Origin: Alectoria sarmentosa
Taxonomy: Eukaryota; Ascomycota; Lecanoromycetes; Lecanorales; Parmeliaceae
Reading direction: 5' to 3'
Assembly: GCA_009733775.1 (NCBI GenBank)
Contig: WOGZ01000273.1
Coordinates: 1-44,605 of the forward strand
Length of the DNA: 44,605 nucleotides
The notes under the pieces were generated by a model. That model saw nothing but the letters and a program-made list of their open reading frames with translations. It made no database searches and was not told the origin of the DNA. Shown here piece by piece: positions 33,263-44,150 of this stretch (its first letter is position 1; each line of letters starts with the position of its first letter). The position numbers and the translations under genes are program-made.

Positions 33263-35110
33263 TAATAAAGTTTTTTTTAAATATCTCATTTAAATGAGCA
33301 TTAAATAAAAACTTATTATTATAAATAATTTCGAAATGAATAAAGTCGTCGAACGATTTAATTAAATTTTGATAAATTAAATTCATCTAATTTTATTAAA
33401 TTTCAATTTCAATAAATCTTTTTAATTTGAAATAATAATCATAATCAATTATTTGATAATGCGTTTTTTTAACATTAAAATCGTTATTACATTTTTCGAA
33501 ATCTTTTATTATCATAAATTTATTTCTTTTCATTTGCGTATTATTAATTTCATCGTTTACGTTTTAAAACGTATTTAAAAAAAGTTTATAAATAAAAACG
33601 AGAAATGTATTCTTTTAAATTACAAAAACAAATTCATTTTTCGTTTTTATAATTTAATCAAAAAGAAGATTATTCGCGTTAACGATATATATTTTATTAA
33701 AAAACATTCACATTTCGTGAATTTTGAAAAAGAAATTAAGATTTATAAATTTTTAAATAAACGTTAACGTTTTTTTATATTAATATTCGTTATAAAAGAG
33801 ATATTAAATAAATAACGTATTATTATATTATTAAACGTTGAATTTATAATTTCGGTTAAATCGTTAAATCGATTATTATTAACAAATATTTCATCGTTAA
33901 TCGTTAATCGTTTTTAAAAATTTCATTTTAACGTTATTATAATGCGTGTATTTATGACATTTATTAAATTTATTACATCAATCATCAAATTTATTATCGC
34001 TTTCTCTTCGTTAATATTTTCGAAATTTATTAAAATAAAAATTATGCGAAAATATTTCGAATATAAAATTATTTAAAAAGTATTTGATAATTATAAAAAT
34101 CTCATTATTTCGAATCTTCGTGATTTATTATTTAATTCTTTAATAAAAGCTTTTATTATTTTTGTTTTTTTTGCGAATTATATTAATAAATTTAACATTT
34201 TCGAATTTATAATTTATGAATAAACGATTTTTAATAATTTAGTTCGTATAAATTAAAAAATTGATATATGAGATGAATATAAATCTTTTATAAATAATAA
34301 TATTTAATGTTTTGTTTAAACGTTTTTAAAGACTCATATTTTTCGAGATCGTTAAATTTATATCGTGAAACGAAATTTCGAAAGAGAAATCACTCGTTAT
34401 AAAACATGTTGAATTGTTCGAAAATTTAAATAATAAAAAAATCGTGATTATCATAACATTTTCGCGTTAATGATAAAATTTATAAATTATAAAATTATTT
34501 TTGCGTTTATGACGATTATGAATTAAAACGTAAAATAAATAAACGTTAAAATCGTCTTATTTTATAACGATGTTCAAAAAAACATTTATATGTAACAATT
34601 TAAAGGCTTTAATAAAGATAATATCAAAGTTTATAAATTGAATAAAGCTTTTTATGATTTAAAACAATCTCTCAAAATTTAATATTAACATTTTTTAATT
34701 TATATAAAGAAATTCGATCTTATTTTCATCGAATCGAACGATAATATACTCATAAATTTAAAAAAAAAATCATTATAACGTTTTATATCGATAATGTTTT
34801 GATTATAAATCGTAATAAAATCGTTATCAAATGAATTAAAGATGTCTTAAACGTCAAGTTTCACATATTAAATTTAAAATTATGCGTTTTTTATTTGAGC
34901 ATAATCGTTAAAAAAAATCATCGTAATAATATTATTCGTTTAAGACAAAAAGCGTATATCACACATTTTTTCAATTATTTCAAATGTTGAAATCTCACTT
35001 TTATTAATATATTATTCAAAATTAATCGCAAATTAATGTTTATTAAAGAAAATTATATAACTCTCAAAAAACTTCGTAAAAAATATTAATTCGTTATAAA
35101 CTCTCTCATA
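33263..35110 (+). pseudogene. Integrase C-terminal part and RT ghost of element A
   Basis: The frame broken at 11434 resumes at once with the codons for NK and FF seen in D. The RT is well readable: VYKLNKAFYDLKQSLKI*Y (Trp lost), FYIDNVLIINRNKIVIK*IKD, KFHILNLKLCVFYLSIIVKK, then RLRQKAYI. Only the YIDN box keeps its first Asp. D holds the same protein reversed. Confidence 0.88.
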
Positions 35111-35842
35111 TACGTTATGTTGAAAATTCGTCTCGATATCGTTTATGTTATTTTTTTGATTAATTAATATTTAATTAATTTTATTTCAACGCATTAAAAT
35201 GCGATTATTCGAATTTTTCGATATTTTAAAAATATAATATATTACGAATTTGTGTATAAAAGCTTCTTAAAGAATTTATTCGATTATATTAATTTTGATT
35301 AAATTGAGAATTTAATTCGAAGATTCATTTTCGATTATTTATTTAATTTAAATAATAACGTTATTAATTGATCAAGTAAGCGTCAAATTATTATAACATT
35401 ATTCATTTATAAAATAAAATATATCGATTAAACGCAAATTATTAAAAAATTTATTTAATTAAAAAAAATTTCAATTAATTTCTGCGATTTAACGATTCGG
35501 ATTTTAAAATTATTATGATTTTTGAAAATAATTAAGGCGCAATCGCTCTCGCAAAAAACGTTCAATTTTATATTTATATTAAACACATTAACATCGCTCA
35601 TCATTTTGTGCGCGAAAAAATCAATAATAATATTATAAATGTTTAATATATTTTTATTGATAAATAAATGATTAATGATTTTATTAAAACTTTATGTTTT
35701 GATAAATTTGTTGTTTTTCGCGATGTTTTTAAAGTGAAAATAATTTTATATTATTCATTTAAAGTTATTTGAATCGTTATTTCAGAGAAAACGTTTAAAT
35801 CGTTATTATTATTCAACGTTTATAATTTCAAAAAAGCGATTT
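35111..35842 (+). pseudogene. RNase H ghost and start of 3' untranslated region, element A
   Basis: It contains RRFIFDYLFNLNNNVIN*SSKRQIIITL (family RSTSGYxFxLxxxxISWxSKRQxxVxLSxxEAEY), then the KHINIAHHFVREK block and CFDKFVVFRDVFK. The untranslated region begins about 35790 and is interrupted at 35842 by element E. Confidence 0.82.
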
Positions 35843-35982
35843 TGTTGAAATTCGGGTCACGTGACGTCAAGCCTTGGCGGTTACATGCGCACATTAATGC
35901 GCTCATATATAAATCGCTTTTTCTTTCATAATACTTTTAAAGCAATAAAGTATAATTAAATGTTTTACTTCATATTTTGACA
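35843..35982 (+). repeat. 5' LTR of element E (140 bp)
   Basis: It starts TGTTGAAATTCGGG and ends TATTTTGACA. The 3' half (AATCGCTTTTTCTTTCATAATAC...) resembles the A/D LTR, whereas the 5' half (GACGTCAAGCCTTGGCGG) is different, indicating a separate subfamily. Confidence 0.92.
35858..35869 (+). promoter_or_regulatory. Overlapping CACGTG and TGACGTCA sites
   Basis: CACGTG (35858-35863) overlaps TGACGTCA (35862-35869), a bHLH box fused to a CRE/ATF bZIP site, in the U3 part of the LTR. The right LTR has lost most of it (TTATGTGACGTTAAG). Confidence 0.55.
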
Positions 35983-35996
35983 AATTATGAATTCAG
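35983..35996 (+). promoter_or_regulatory. Primer-binding site of element E
   Basis: AATTATGAATTCAG follows the LTR directly, the same position and core (TTATGA) as in A and D, consistent with initiator tRNA-Met half-tRNA priming. Confidence 0.6.
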
Positions 35997-38900
35997 ATTT
36001 ACACCGACACTATTATAACATGATTTATTTATTATTCATTATGATTGAGATTATTTTTAAACATTTTTATACTCATCGCAATGAAAATGTTAATTATAAA
36101 AATCGTTACGTTTATATAACGTAACCTTTTTGATATAAACAATACCCGTTATAAGATAATCATTTAAATCGAAACGATTACGATTCGTTTATAATGAAAG
36201 CGCGTAAAAATCATAAAGAAACGAACGTAAAAAAAGCAATTTTAAAAATTAACGACATCTAAAGCGCTTTTTTTGATAACCAATAACGTTTTTTCGAAAA
36301 TTATGAACGTTTTTAAAAATCAACATCGCTTTTTCGAGCGTTAAAACGTTATTAATATTCGATTATTTTTATTAATATTCGCATCGTTTTCGCTTTCGTT
36401 CGAGATAAAATAAAACGATTTAAAACATATCGTAAATAATCGTGATATGTCGAAATTATTAAAGGTTATTATGCGATCATGATTACGTAATTGTTAAGTC
36501 TTTGAAATATATCAACTTTTTTACGTAAAACACGTTAAAATGATAAATAACATATTTTCGTTTTACAAATCGTTTTATTCAAAACTCGATAACGATAATC
36601 ATATTTAACGATTTAATTACGAAATATTCGCAATGAAAATTAAAAAATTAAAAATAAAAATAAAAGTTAATAATTAATCAAAAGAAAATCATCTTTTATT
36701 TCGCGTATTTAACATATTAAAATCAAAACGTAAAAGAAAAAAACTTTTTATTTCGAAAATTAAAAAAAAAAAAGCTTTTATTATAAAGTGATTTAATAAT
36801 AATGATATTATATTCGAGCGCTTTAAGCGAGCGAAATGAAATTATTAATCTTATTTTCAATCTCGAAACTTTATCGTTCTTTTTTCAAAATCTTTTGATT
36901 ATCAAAATAATTAATATAATTCGAATAACGTACTCTTTATAAATTTATTACGATTTATAAAATCAAATGATTTTTTTTCAAAATAATATTTTTATGTTTT
37001 TATATTTTTTTCAAAATTTATCAAATTTATCGCCTTTTTAAATATCGTCGAATACTTTTTCGATTATAAAATAAAGATTTTTTGCAAATAAAAATTTAAA
37101 TTATATCGAATTAATTTTAAAGCTTAATGAGACTTTTTTTATATTCTGTAAATCTTATAAATTTTTAAACATTTTTTAAATAACGATAACGATAATGATA
37201 ACGATAATAATAACGATAATAACTTTATTTCAAACTTTTACGTTGATTTCATTCTTATTTCGAAACAATTAATTTTCGAATTATTATCAAAATCTATCAT
37301 TAACGAAAAACTTTTCAATTTTAAAACGCGTTTTATTTCTTCGACGTTATTTATCTTAATCATTTTTAAAAACTTTATTATGTAAATTTCATCATTTTTA
37401 AATTTTATTTCATTACAAATCATTTTTTTAAACACAAATTCAAACGAAAATTCAAACGAAAATTCAAATTTCAAAAACTCTTAAATCTTGAAATTCAAAT
37501 CAATTCCCTTTAACATTATATTCGAACATTTCGAAATTAAATTTTTAACCTTCTTAAATCAATTTGAAAAATTTGAAATGTTTATGAAAATTATCAATCA
37601 CATTAAATGAAAATGTTAAATGCAAGATTTTCTGAGTTTGATTAAATTATAACATTAAATCGAAATTAATATGATCATATTTATCGAAAACTTTATCATT
37701 GAGATAAGAGACGTTTCGAATAATCATTTAATCATCAAAACAAAACTTATTATTATTAAAACAAACGTCTTAATTTAAATCGAAACGCATAACAAAATTT
37801 ATATAATAATAAAAACCCGCTGCGAAGATAATTTTTAAAATAAAATCGAATATTATATCAATGTTTTTAATGTTTAAAAAAAGCTCGAAAAATATAAACT
37901 TCGAAATTTTGATATTTTCAATTTTGATATTTTTAAATTAAAATCTTTTATTTTGATCATTTGCGAAAATAAATCGCAAAAATATGTTAATATCTTTATA
38001 AATGTTATTCGAAAATTCAAGAATCAATTTGATCGAGCGATCTTTTTTTTCGATAAAAATTGAAAAATTTATTACTTTTATAAAAAATTGAGTTTTCAAT
38101 ATAATGCATATCGCGAAAATTATAATTAAATTTATAACGTTTATGATGAAAATCGTAAAATCAAATAAACGTTAAATTATGCGATAACTCGATTTCTTAA
38201 CATCGTTATTAATTCATTCGATTTCACGCATTCGAAAACGTATACGCTCATCGTCATTATTAACGATTCTCTTAAATATACTCAATAATTTATATTTGTT
38301 TTTATTATCATTAAAGATGTCATCGAATATCATATTTAAATGAGCGTAAATTTCAACAATTCTCACATTTATATTTAAATTTACAAATATTATATTTATT
38401 GCAAAAAGAATTAATATAATATTAACGAATACGATGCACATAACAAACGTTTAAATGAAAACAATATAAATAAAAAAGATCGCGGAGATCACGATAATCG
38501 TGATGATTATAATAATTATAATCGTGAAAATCATAAAAAATGTGATCGAGAAAAAGAAAACTTTAAATTCAAATCCGTTGAAAAGATAAAAAATTAATTT
38601 AACAATGTTAACGTAATTATGATGATCACATAATTCAAAATCGCTTATTGCTTTATCGCCTACATTGATTTTATCATTTTTATTATTTTTATCGTTCTCG
38701 TCGCTTTTAAATCGATTTTCGAACTTATTATAAATTCTAACGCCTTAAATAAAAAGATTTATGAGATTATCAAATTTAAAACTATTGATAAAACGTAAAT
38801 TATTGTTTTATTCATTATAATAACAATGTTTTTTCTTTAACTTCGCGATTGTGTATGCATTTAACATATAATTCATATCTTTTCGATTTTTAAAATCTTT

Positions 38901-40700
38901 GAATTTTTTCAATCTTTACACCTTATAAATGATTTTATTAATAATTATATAATTATTAACTTTGAAAATATCGAATTTAAATACAAAATGAATAATATTA
39001 AACGCACTTTAATTTTTTAAAACGTTTGATTCGTATCTAATTACGATTTCAATTTCATTTTTAAAAGATAATTGAAAAAATAAGGTTTTTCTTTGATTTT
39101 TGTTTTCGACGACATTATCGTCGAAAAGCAACGTTTTTTTTTTAATGTATTCAAAATCGTTTTTATGCGCTCGATATTTAAAAGAAAACTTTTTTAACTT
39201 TAATAATCATTAATAAAGAGATTCTCATTTATAATGAATTCTCAATTAAACCTGTTTTTAATAATCAAAAATCTTTAAAATCTTTATCGAAGTCTCAAAT
39301 CGATGAGATAACCCTTCATATATAACACGTATATCACGATTATTTAAATATCCAAAACCTCAAAAAGCTGATCAAAATGTGCGTTAAAATGAATCTTTTC
39401 ATTTCATCTTTCGACGATGTTTACGAATCATGTTTTATAATTAATATAAGAATAAAATTATATAAATAACACATTACCCCTGAAAAATAACAAAATAACT
39501 TAATTTATAACGATTTTTAAGATTCATTTAATATATTTTAAAATGATTTTAAGTGAATAATCATTTTTTTTAACGATAAAATCTTTCGATTTAACGTTTA
39601 TTTATTGCTCAATAAATCTAATTTAACAATTCTTATCGCATTTAAAATGTTTTTTAATAATTCAAAACATAACGATAATAAATATATTCGCTTTCGCATT
39701 GATTGCGACATTAAATTTAACAATTATTAAATAAAAACCTTTCGATTATTTAAAAATATCATTTAAAAAAACATCGTGTTTAACAACTTTCAAATGAATA
39801 ACAAATTTAAACATTTAAATATTATCATTTAACGCAAAACAAGCGCTATATTTAAAAAAAACAAATTGTTTCAAAAATATTGAACAAAGTTCGTTTAAAT
39901 AATTAATACTCTTCGCAATATTTAATTTATTATCAATTATGACATTATTTTATTCAAAATCAATATCGAATTTTTTTTTAATATATTTCATTTACGCATT
40001 ATCGATCAAATCGATTATTATTAAATTATTTTTCATAATATTAATTAAAAGAAATATCAAGATCGCGTCATTAAAGAACGTCTTTTAAATTATCAAAATA
40101 AAAACTATCGCATGCTTTTAAACAACGATAAAATAATTATTATTTTTAATATTAATTGAATTGATAATGTCTTTTTTAAATTCGTTTTTTTCGAATTGAG
40201 CATCGTTATCGTCAAAAAACAAATTAACATTTATCGCAATAAACGCAAATTCGTTAAAAACATCGAGCATCAAGATTATTTACCTTTCTCTTCATTTATA
40301 ATTTAAAAAAAAACGTTAAAAAAAACATACAATTGTCGAAAAAAAAATTAATGATTTTTTTAATTTCATTTCAATTTCAAAAAGGATTTCATCAAAAATC
40401 GTAACCGTTTTAAACGCATTTGATTTGAAATTTATAATTAAACAATCGTCTAATACGCTCAGCGACAATATTACAATTTCTTTATCCACATCGACAATCA
40501 AATTTATCACTCGCTTTATAATCAATAAAGCTCTCAAACTTATTTTCATTATAAAACCATTCGAAATTACGAAATTATATCGAAATCTTACTTCGAATCC
40601 TCTTATCTTATTAATAAAAATCGCTTTCATTAAACTTTATAAATCTCAAAACTTTAAAAAAATTATAATAAATTTTTATCGCAAAATATATTAATAAATG
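35997..40700 (+). pseudogene. Leader, gag, protease and integrase zone of element E
   Basis: The leader (to about 36200) matches A's 7619-7800. Between there and about 40400 decay is so strong that gag, protease and integrase follow only from position. At 40425-40694 an open frame SNTLSDNITISLSTSTIKFIT... is Ser/Thr-rich and probably the linker between integrase and RT, with Pro codons lost. Open frames on the minus strand at 37238, 38214 and 40316 are shadows. Confidence 0.55.
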
Positions 40701-40979
40701 ATTATACAAAACGAGATCGATTTTCTCATTATTAATAACATTTAAATCTTAATGAATTTATTCTCAAATGCGCGTGCTTTGAAAAATAAATAAATTTATA
40801 AAATCAAAAGAGACTTTATCGACGAGATCGTTCGACATAAAACTTATTAAATGATTTATAACTTCGAATAATAAAAAGAAATTGATTTCAACGAAATTTT
40901 CGTTTTAATAATCAAATTTATAAATTATAAAGTTATCTTCACTTTTGCGATAACTTTAAATTAAAAACTTGAATAAATG

Positions 40980-41590
40980 AATATTAAAATCATTTTTTTA
41001 TATGATAATATCGAAAAAACAATTTATGTGATGTAACTCATGAAATTTAAAATTAAAAACAAAAAAAATAAGGTTTATAAACTTATAAAAGCGTTATACG
41101 ATTTAAAGCAATCTTTTAAAATCTAATATAATATTCTTATTACGTATTTCAAAAAATTGAACTTCGAGTTTATCGCTATTGATTTTTCAATGTTTATTAA
41201 TAACATTATCATCGTTATTATTTATATAAATGACATTTTATTCACAAATTTTGATAAAATTGATATTCAAACGATCAAGAATAAACTTTATAAAAAATTT
41301 GAAATAATCGATTTGAATTTATACATTTATTATTTTAATATAACGATCGCAAAAAATCGTATTAATCGCATTCTGCGCCTTAAATAAACAATTTATATCA
41401 AAAAAATTCTTATTAATTATAACATAATCGAATCAACGATTATTTCAACACTCATTATTAATAACAAATTTTATATCACCGAAAATGATTTCGTGATCAT
41501 TAAAAAATCTCGTTACATTTATCAATTTATTATCGATTTTCTCATATATGCGATGTTGAACACGCGCTCAAATATCGTCTTCGCAATTTC
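40980..41590 (+). pseudogene. Reverse transcriptase ghost of element E
   Basis: The frame reads VYKLIKALYDLKQSFKI*YN and then 41157-41387 is open: FIAIDFSMFIN, IIIVIIYINDILF (YVDD with Asp retained at the last position only), KLYKKFEIIDLNLYIYYFN. It continues KSRYIYQFIIDFLIYAMLNTR (family YRSxVGSLxYAMxxTRPDIAFA). Only RIP-type stops interrupt it, so this is the best RT ghost in the window. Confidence 0.9.
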
Positions 41591-41879
41591 AATAATCTCT
41601 TAATACGATTCGAATTCTGATATTTCTTATTGAAACGCAATCAAATGCATTTTTCGATATCTCAATCATACGAAAAATTAATAACTTATGTTTCGAAACG
41701 ATTTTAAATCCCTCGCAAATTATATTAACGTTAATTAAACAAATAATTAAGACATTCGACGTTTCATTTTTAAATACATTTTTAATATAAATAATGCGAT
41801 TATTGATTAATTCTTCAAACGACAATTTACAATAACGTTTTTAATTTATGAAATCAAATATATCGATTAAATTCAAATT

Positions 41880-42110
41880 ATTAAGAAAACGATTTGATTG
41901 CGCGAATTTCTCAATCAATTCAATTTAAACGTTAAATGTTTTCAAATAATAATGATTTATTACGATAATCAAAATATTATAACATTAATCAAAAATCCTC
42001 AATTTCATATTCATATTAAACATATCAACATTCAACATTATTATATACGAAAACAACTTAAGTTATCATCGAAAATGTCGTCTTAAAATATGTTTTTATC
42101 GATCAATAAA
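41880..42110 (+). pseudogene. RNase H C-terminus of element E
   Basis: The open frame 41898-42086 reads IMIYYDNQNIITLIKNPQFH and IKHINIQHYYIRKQ, the copia block DNQxAIxLxKNPxxHxRTKHIDIxxHxIRE. The Asp of DNQ is kept. It differs from A and D (VREK), showing E to be another subfamily. Confidence 0.88.
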
Positions 42111-43263
42111 TAATTAACGATTTTATCAAAACTCTCTTTAAAAACAAGTTCGAGAGATTTCGTTAATTAATTGAATTGAAATATCATTTATAAATAATTT
42201 CTTGCGTCAGTTTTAAGAAAGCCGTTATTATAATTTTAAAAAAATTATCATTATAACTTCAAAAAAGCAATTATCATTCGTAAAATCAATTCAATGTCAT
42301 TATTCAACAATTTCAAAAAAACGATTTCATTAATTCTCACATTTCGAATAATCGATCAAATTTATTCGCAAAACTTCAATTATCAATCTTGACGTCCCTT
42401 ATAAACAAATTCTTATTTATTAAAACTTAATCTAAAGTTGATTTGTCGCTATTGCATTTATAATCACAAATTTTATAAACTTTTTTTCGAAAGACTTATA
42501 CTTACGTGCGATCCAAATTTAAAAATTATATCGTTATCAAAAAGGTCGTTATCGTCAAAATTGTTCAATTATTCACGAAATTCTTTAACAACATGATTTT
42601 CAAATGCTTTTAAACGTTATTATAATTATTATATTTATGCTTTTAAACGTTATTGTCATCATTATTATTATTATCATTATCGCAATATATCGATCACAAT
42701 TTATATGCATTCTATCAATTATTATTATTAAACATCAATATTTTAAAACGATTTTCATAAACCTTGCGATCGATCGCATGCATGCATATATAATTCGGAA
42801 TATTTCTTTCAATCGAAACATTATTTTCATATATATTCTTCGATTATATGTCGTTCGATTTTTGGTATGCATCAAATAAATTGAAAATAAATTTGTTAAA
42901 AAACGATTTTTCGTTAAAAAGTGGAATTTTTTTTATGTGATATCGTGACGAATATGTTTAAAAGAATATAATCGTTTTCAAAATTCGATTTTTTTTCGAA
43001 TTTTCATTGTTTCTATTCGGTCTTGAATATCGCGAATTTCAAATCTTATATTTTAAAATTTGAATGTTTTAAGAGATATAAGAGATGATAAAAGGATATG
43101 AAATGTTTTCACGTTTACAATTCGACGTTGAGATTCATTTTTGTTATTCGACGTTAATTTTCACGATTATAATTCAACGTTACGATTCATTTTTGTTATT
43201 AAATGTTAATTTTCATTTTTATAATTTAAATTTCAGATTTAAAAAGATGTGAGCGAAAAAGAA
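42111..43263 (+). other. 3' untranslated region of element E
   Basis: The span is homologous to that of D but with its own features: ATTCGACGTT-type units four times in 43118-43215, CATGCATGCATATAT (42777-42790) and the TTTTTCGTTAAAAAGTGGA block (42895-42925). GAGCGAAAAAGAA just before the LTR is a good polypurine tract. Confidence 0.75.
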
Positions 43264-43398
43264 TATTGAAATTCGAATTATGTGACGTTAAGTTTTAACG
43301 ATCATGTGCGCACATTAATGCGCTCGTACATAAATCGCTCTTTCTTTCGTAATACTCTTAAAGCAATATAATTAAGTGTTCTATTTCATATTTTAACA
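43264..43398 (+). repeat. 3' LTR of element E (135 bp)
   Basis: It runs from TATTGAAATTCG (TG ancestral) to CATATTTTAACA. It shares GTGCGCACATTAATGCGCTC with the left LTR and carries a 5-base deletion (or the left one an insertion, AAAGT). Confidence 0.92.
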
Positions 43399-44026
43399 GA
43401 TTTCATTAATTCTCACATTTTAAATAATCGATCGAAATCGAAATTATTCGTAGAATCTCAATATCAATTTTGGCGTATCAAAATTTCGTTATGTTATTAT
43501 CATATTAAGAGTTGATTTATCGTTATTATAATTATATTTATAAACTTTACGAATCTCTTTTCGAAACATTTATATTTATGTTCGATTCAAATTTAAAATC
43601 TGCGACGTCATTTAAAAGATTATTGTTATTATTTTTTCGTTAATCGTCTTGAATATTCTCATTAAGATTATTATATTTATATTTTTTAAAATCATTATAC
43701 TTATACTCTTAAAATTATTATATTCATATTTTTAAACGTTATTATCGTTATCAACATTATAAACATCGTCGTTATATATCTTTCGCATACACGTTATCAA
43801 TCATTATTATCAAATATTAATATTTTGAAACGATTTTCACGAATCTTGCAGTCGATCGTATGCATATATATATATGCATATGCAATTCGAAATACTTCGT
43901 TTAATCGAAAAACTTACTTTCATATATATTTATTAATTATATATCGATCGATTTTTGATGTGCATCAAATAAATTGAAAATAAATTTGTCAAAAAACGGT
44001 TTTTCGTCAAAAAGTGGAATTTTTTT
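43399..44026 (+). other. Continuation of the 3' untranslated region of element A
   Basis: It starts GATTTCATTAATTCTCACATTTT, matching D's reverse complement from about 21800 downward, and runs to GTGGAATTTTTT where F begins. TATATATATGCATATGCA at about 43866-43883 and CGGTTTTTCGTCAAAAAGTGG (43997-44017) are family landmarks. Confidence 0.85.
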
Positions 44027-44150
44027 TGTGAAAATATGATGTAAAACACTTAGTTGTATTGCTCTAAAAGTGCTATAAAGGAAAATGCGATTAAGTTACG
44101 AACGCATGCGCTCGTGTTATATAACCTATCACATAACCTGAATTTCGACA
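44027..44150 (-). repeat. 3' LTR of element F (124 bp)
   Basis: The plus view is TGTGAAAATATGATG...CTGAATTTCGACA. It retains CGCATGCG, while both CACGTG boxes have become TTATATA and CACATAA. GCGAAGGGAAA, the best polypurine tract of the family, abuts it on the minus strand (44151-44161). Confidence 0.92.

Larger units (their letters stand above)
35843..43398 (+). mobile_element. Element E: copia retrotransposon in the 3' region of A
   Basis: LTRs at 35843-35982 (140 bp) and 43264-43398 (135 bp; the 5-base difference is one indel) are flanked by GATTT duplications (35838-35842 and 43399-43403). On both sides A's untranslated region continues collinearly with D. E is 7556 bp. Its LTR and RNase H are distinct from those of A and D, but its leader start and 3' untranslated region are related. 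Gag to RNase H are present as ghosts. Confidence 0.92.

Noticed and set aside
35843..35982. LTR read as the 3' LTR of element A.
   Set aside because: Its U3 half differs from the LTR at 7478, it pairs with 43264-43398, and A's sequence continues after 43403 behind a GATTT duplication.
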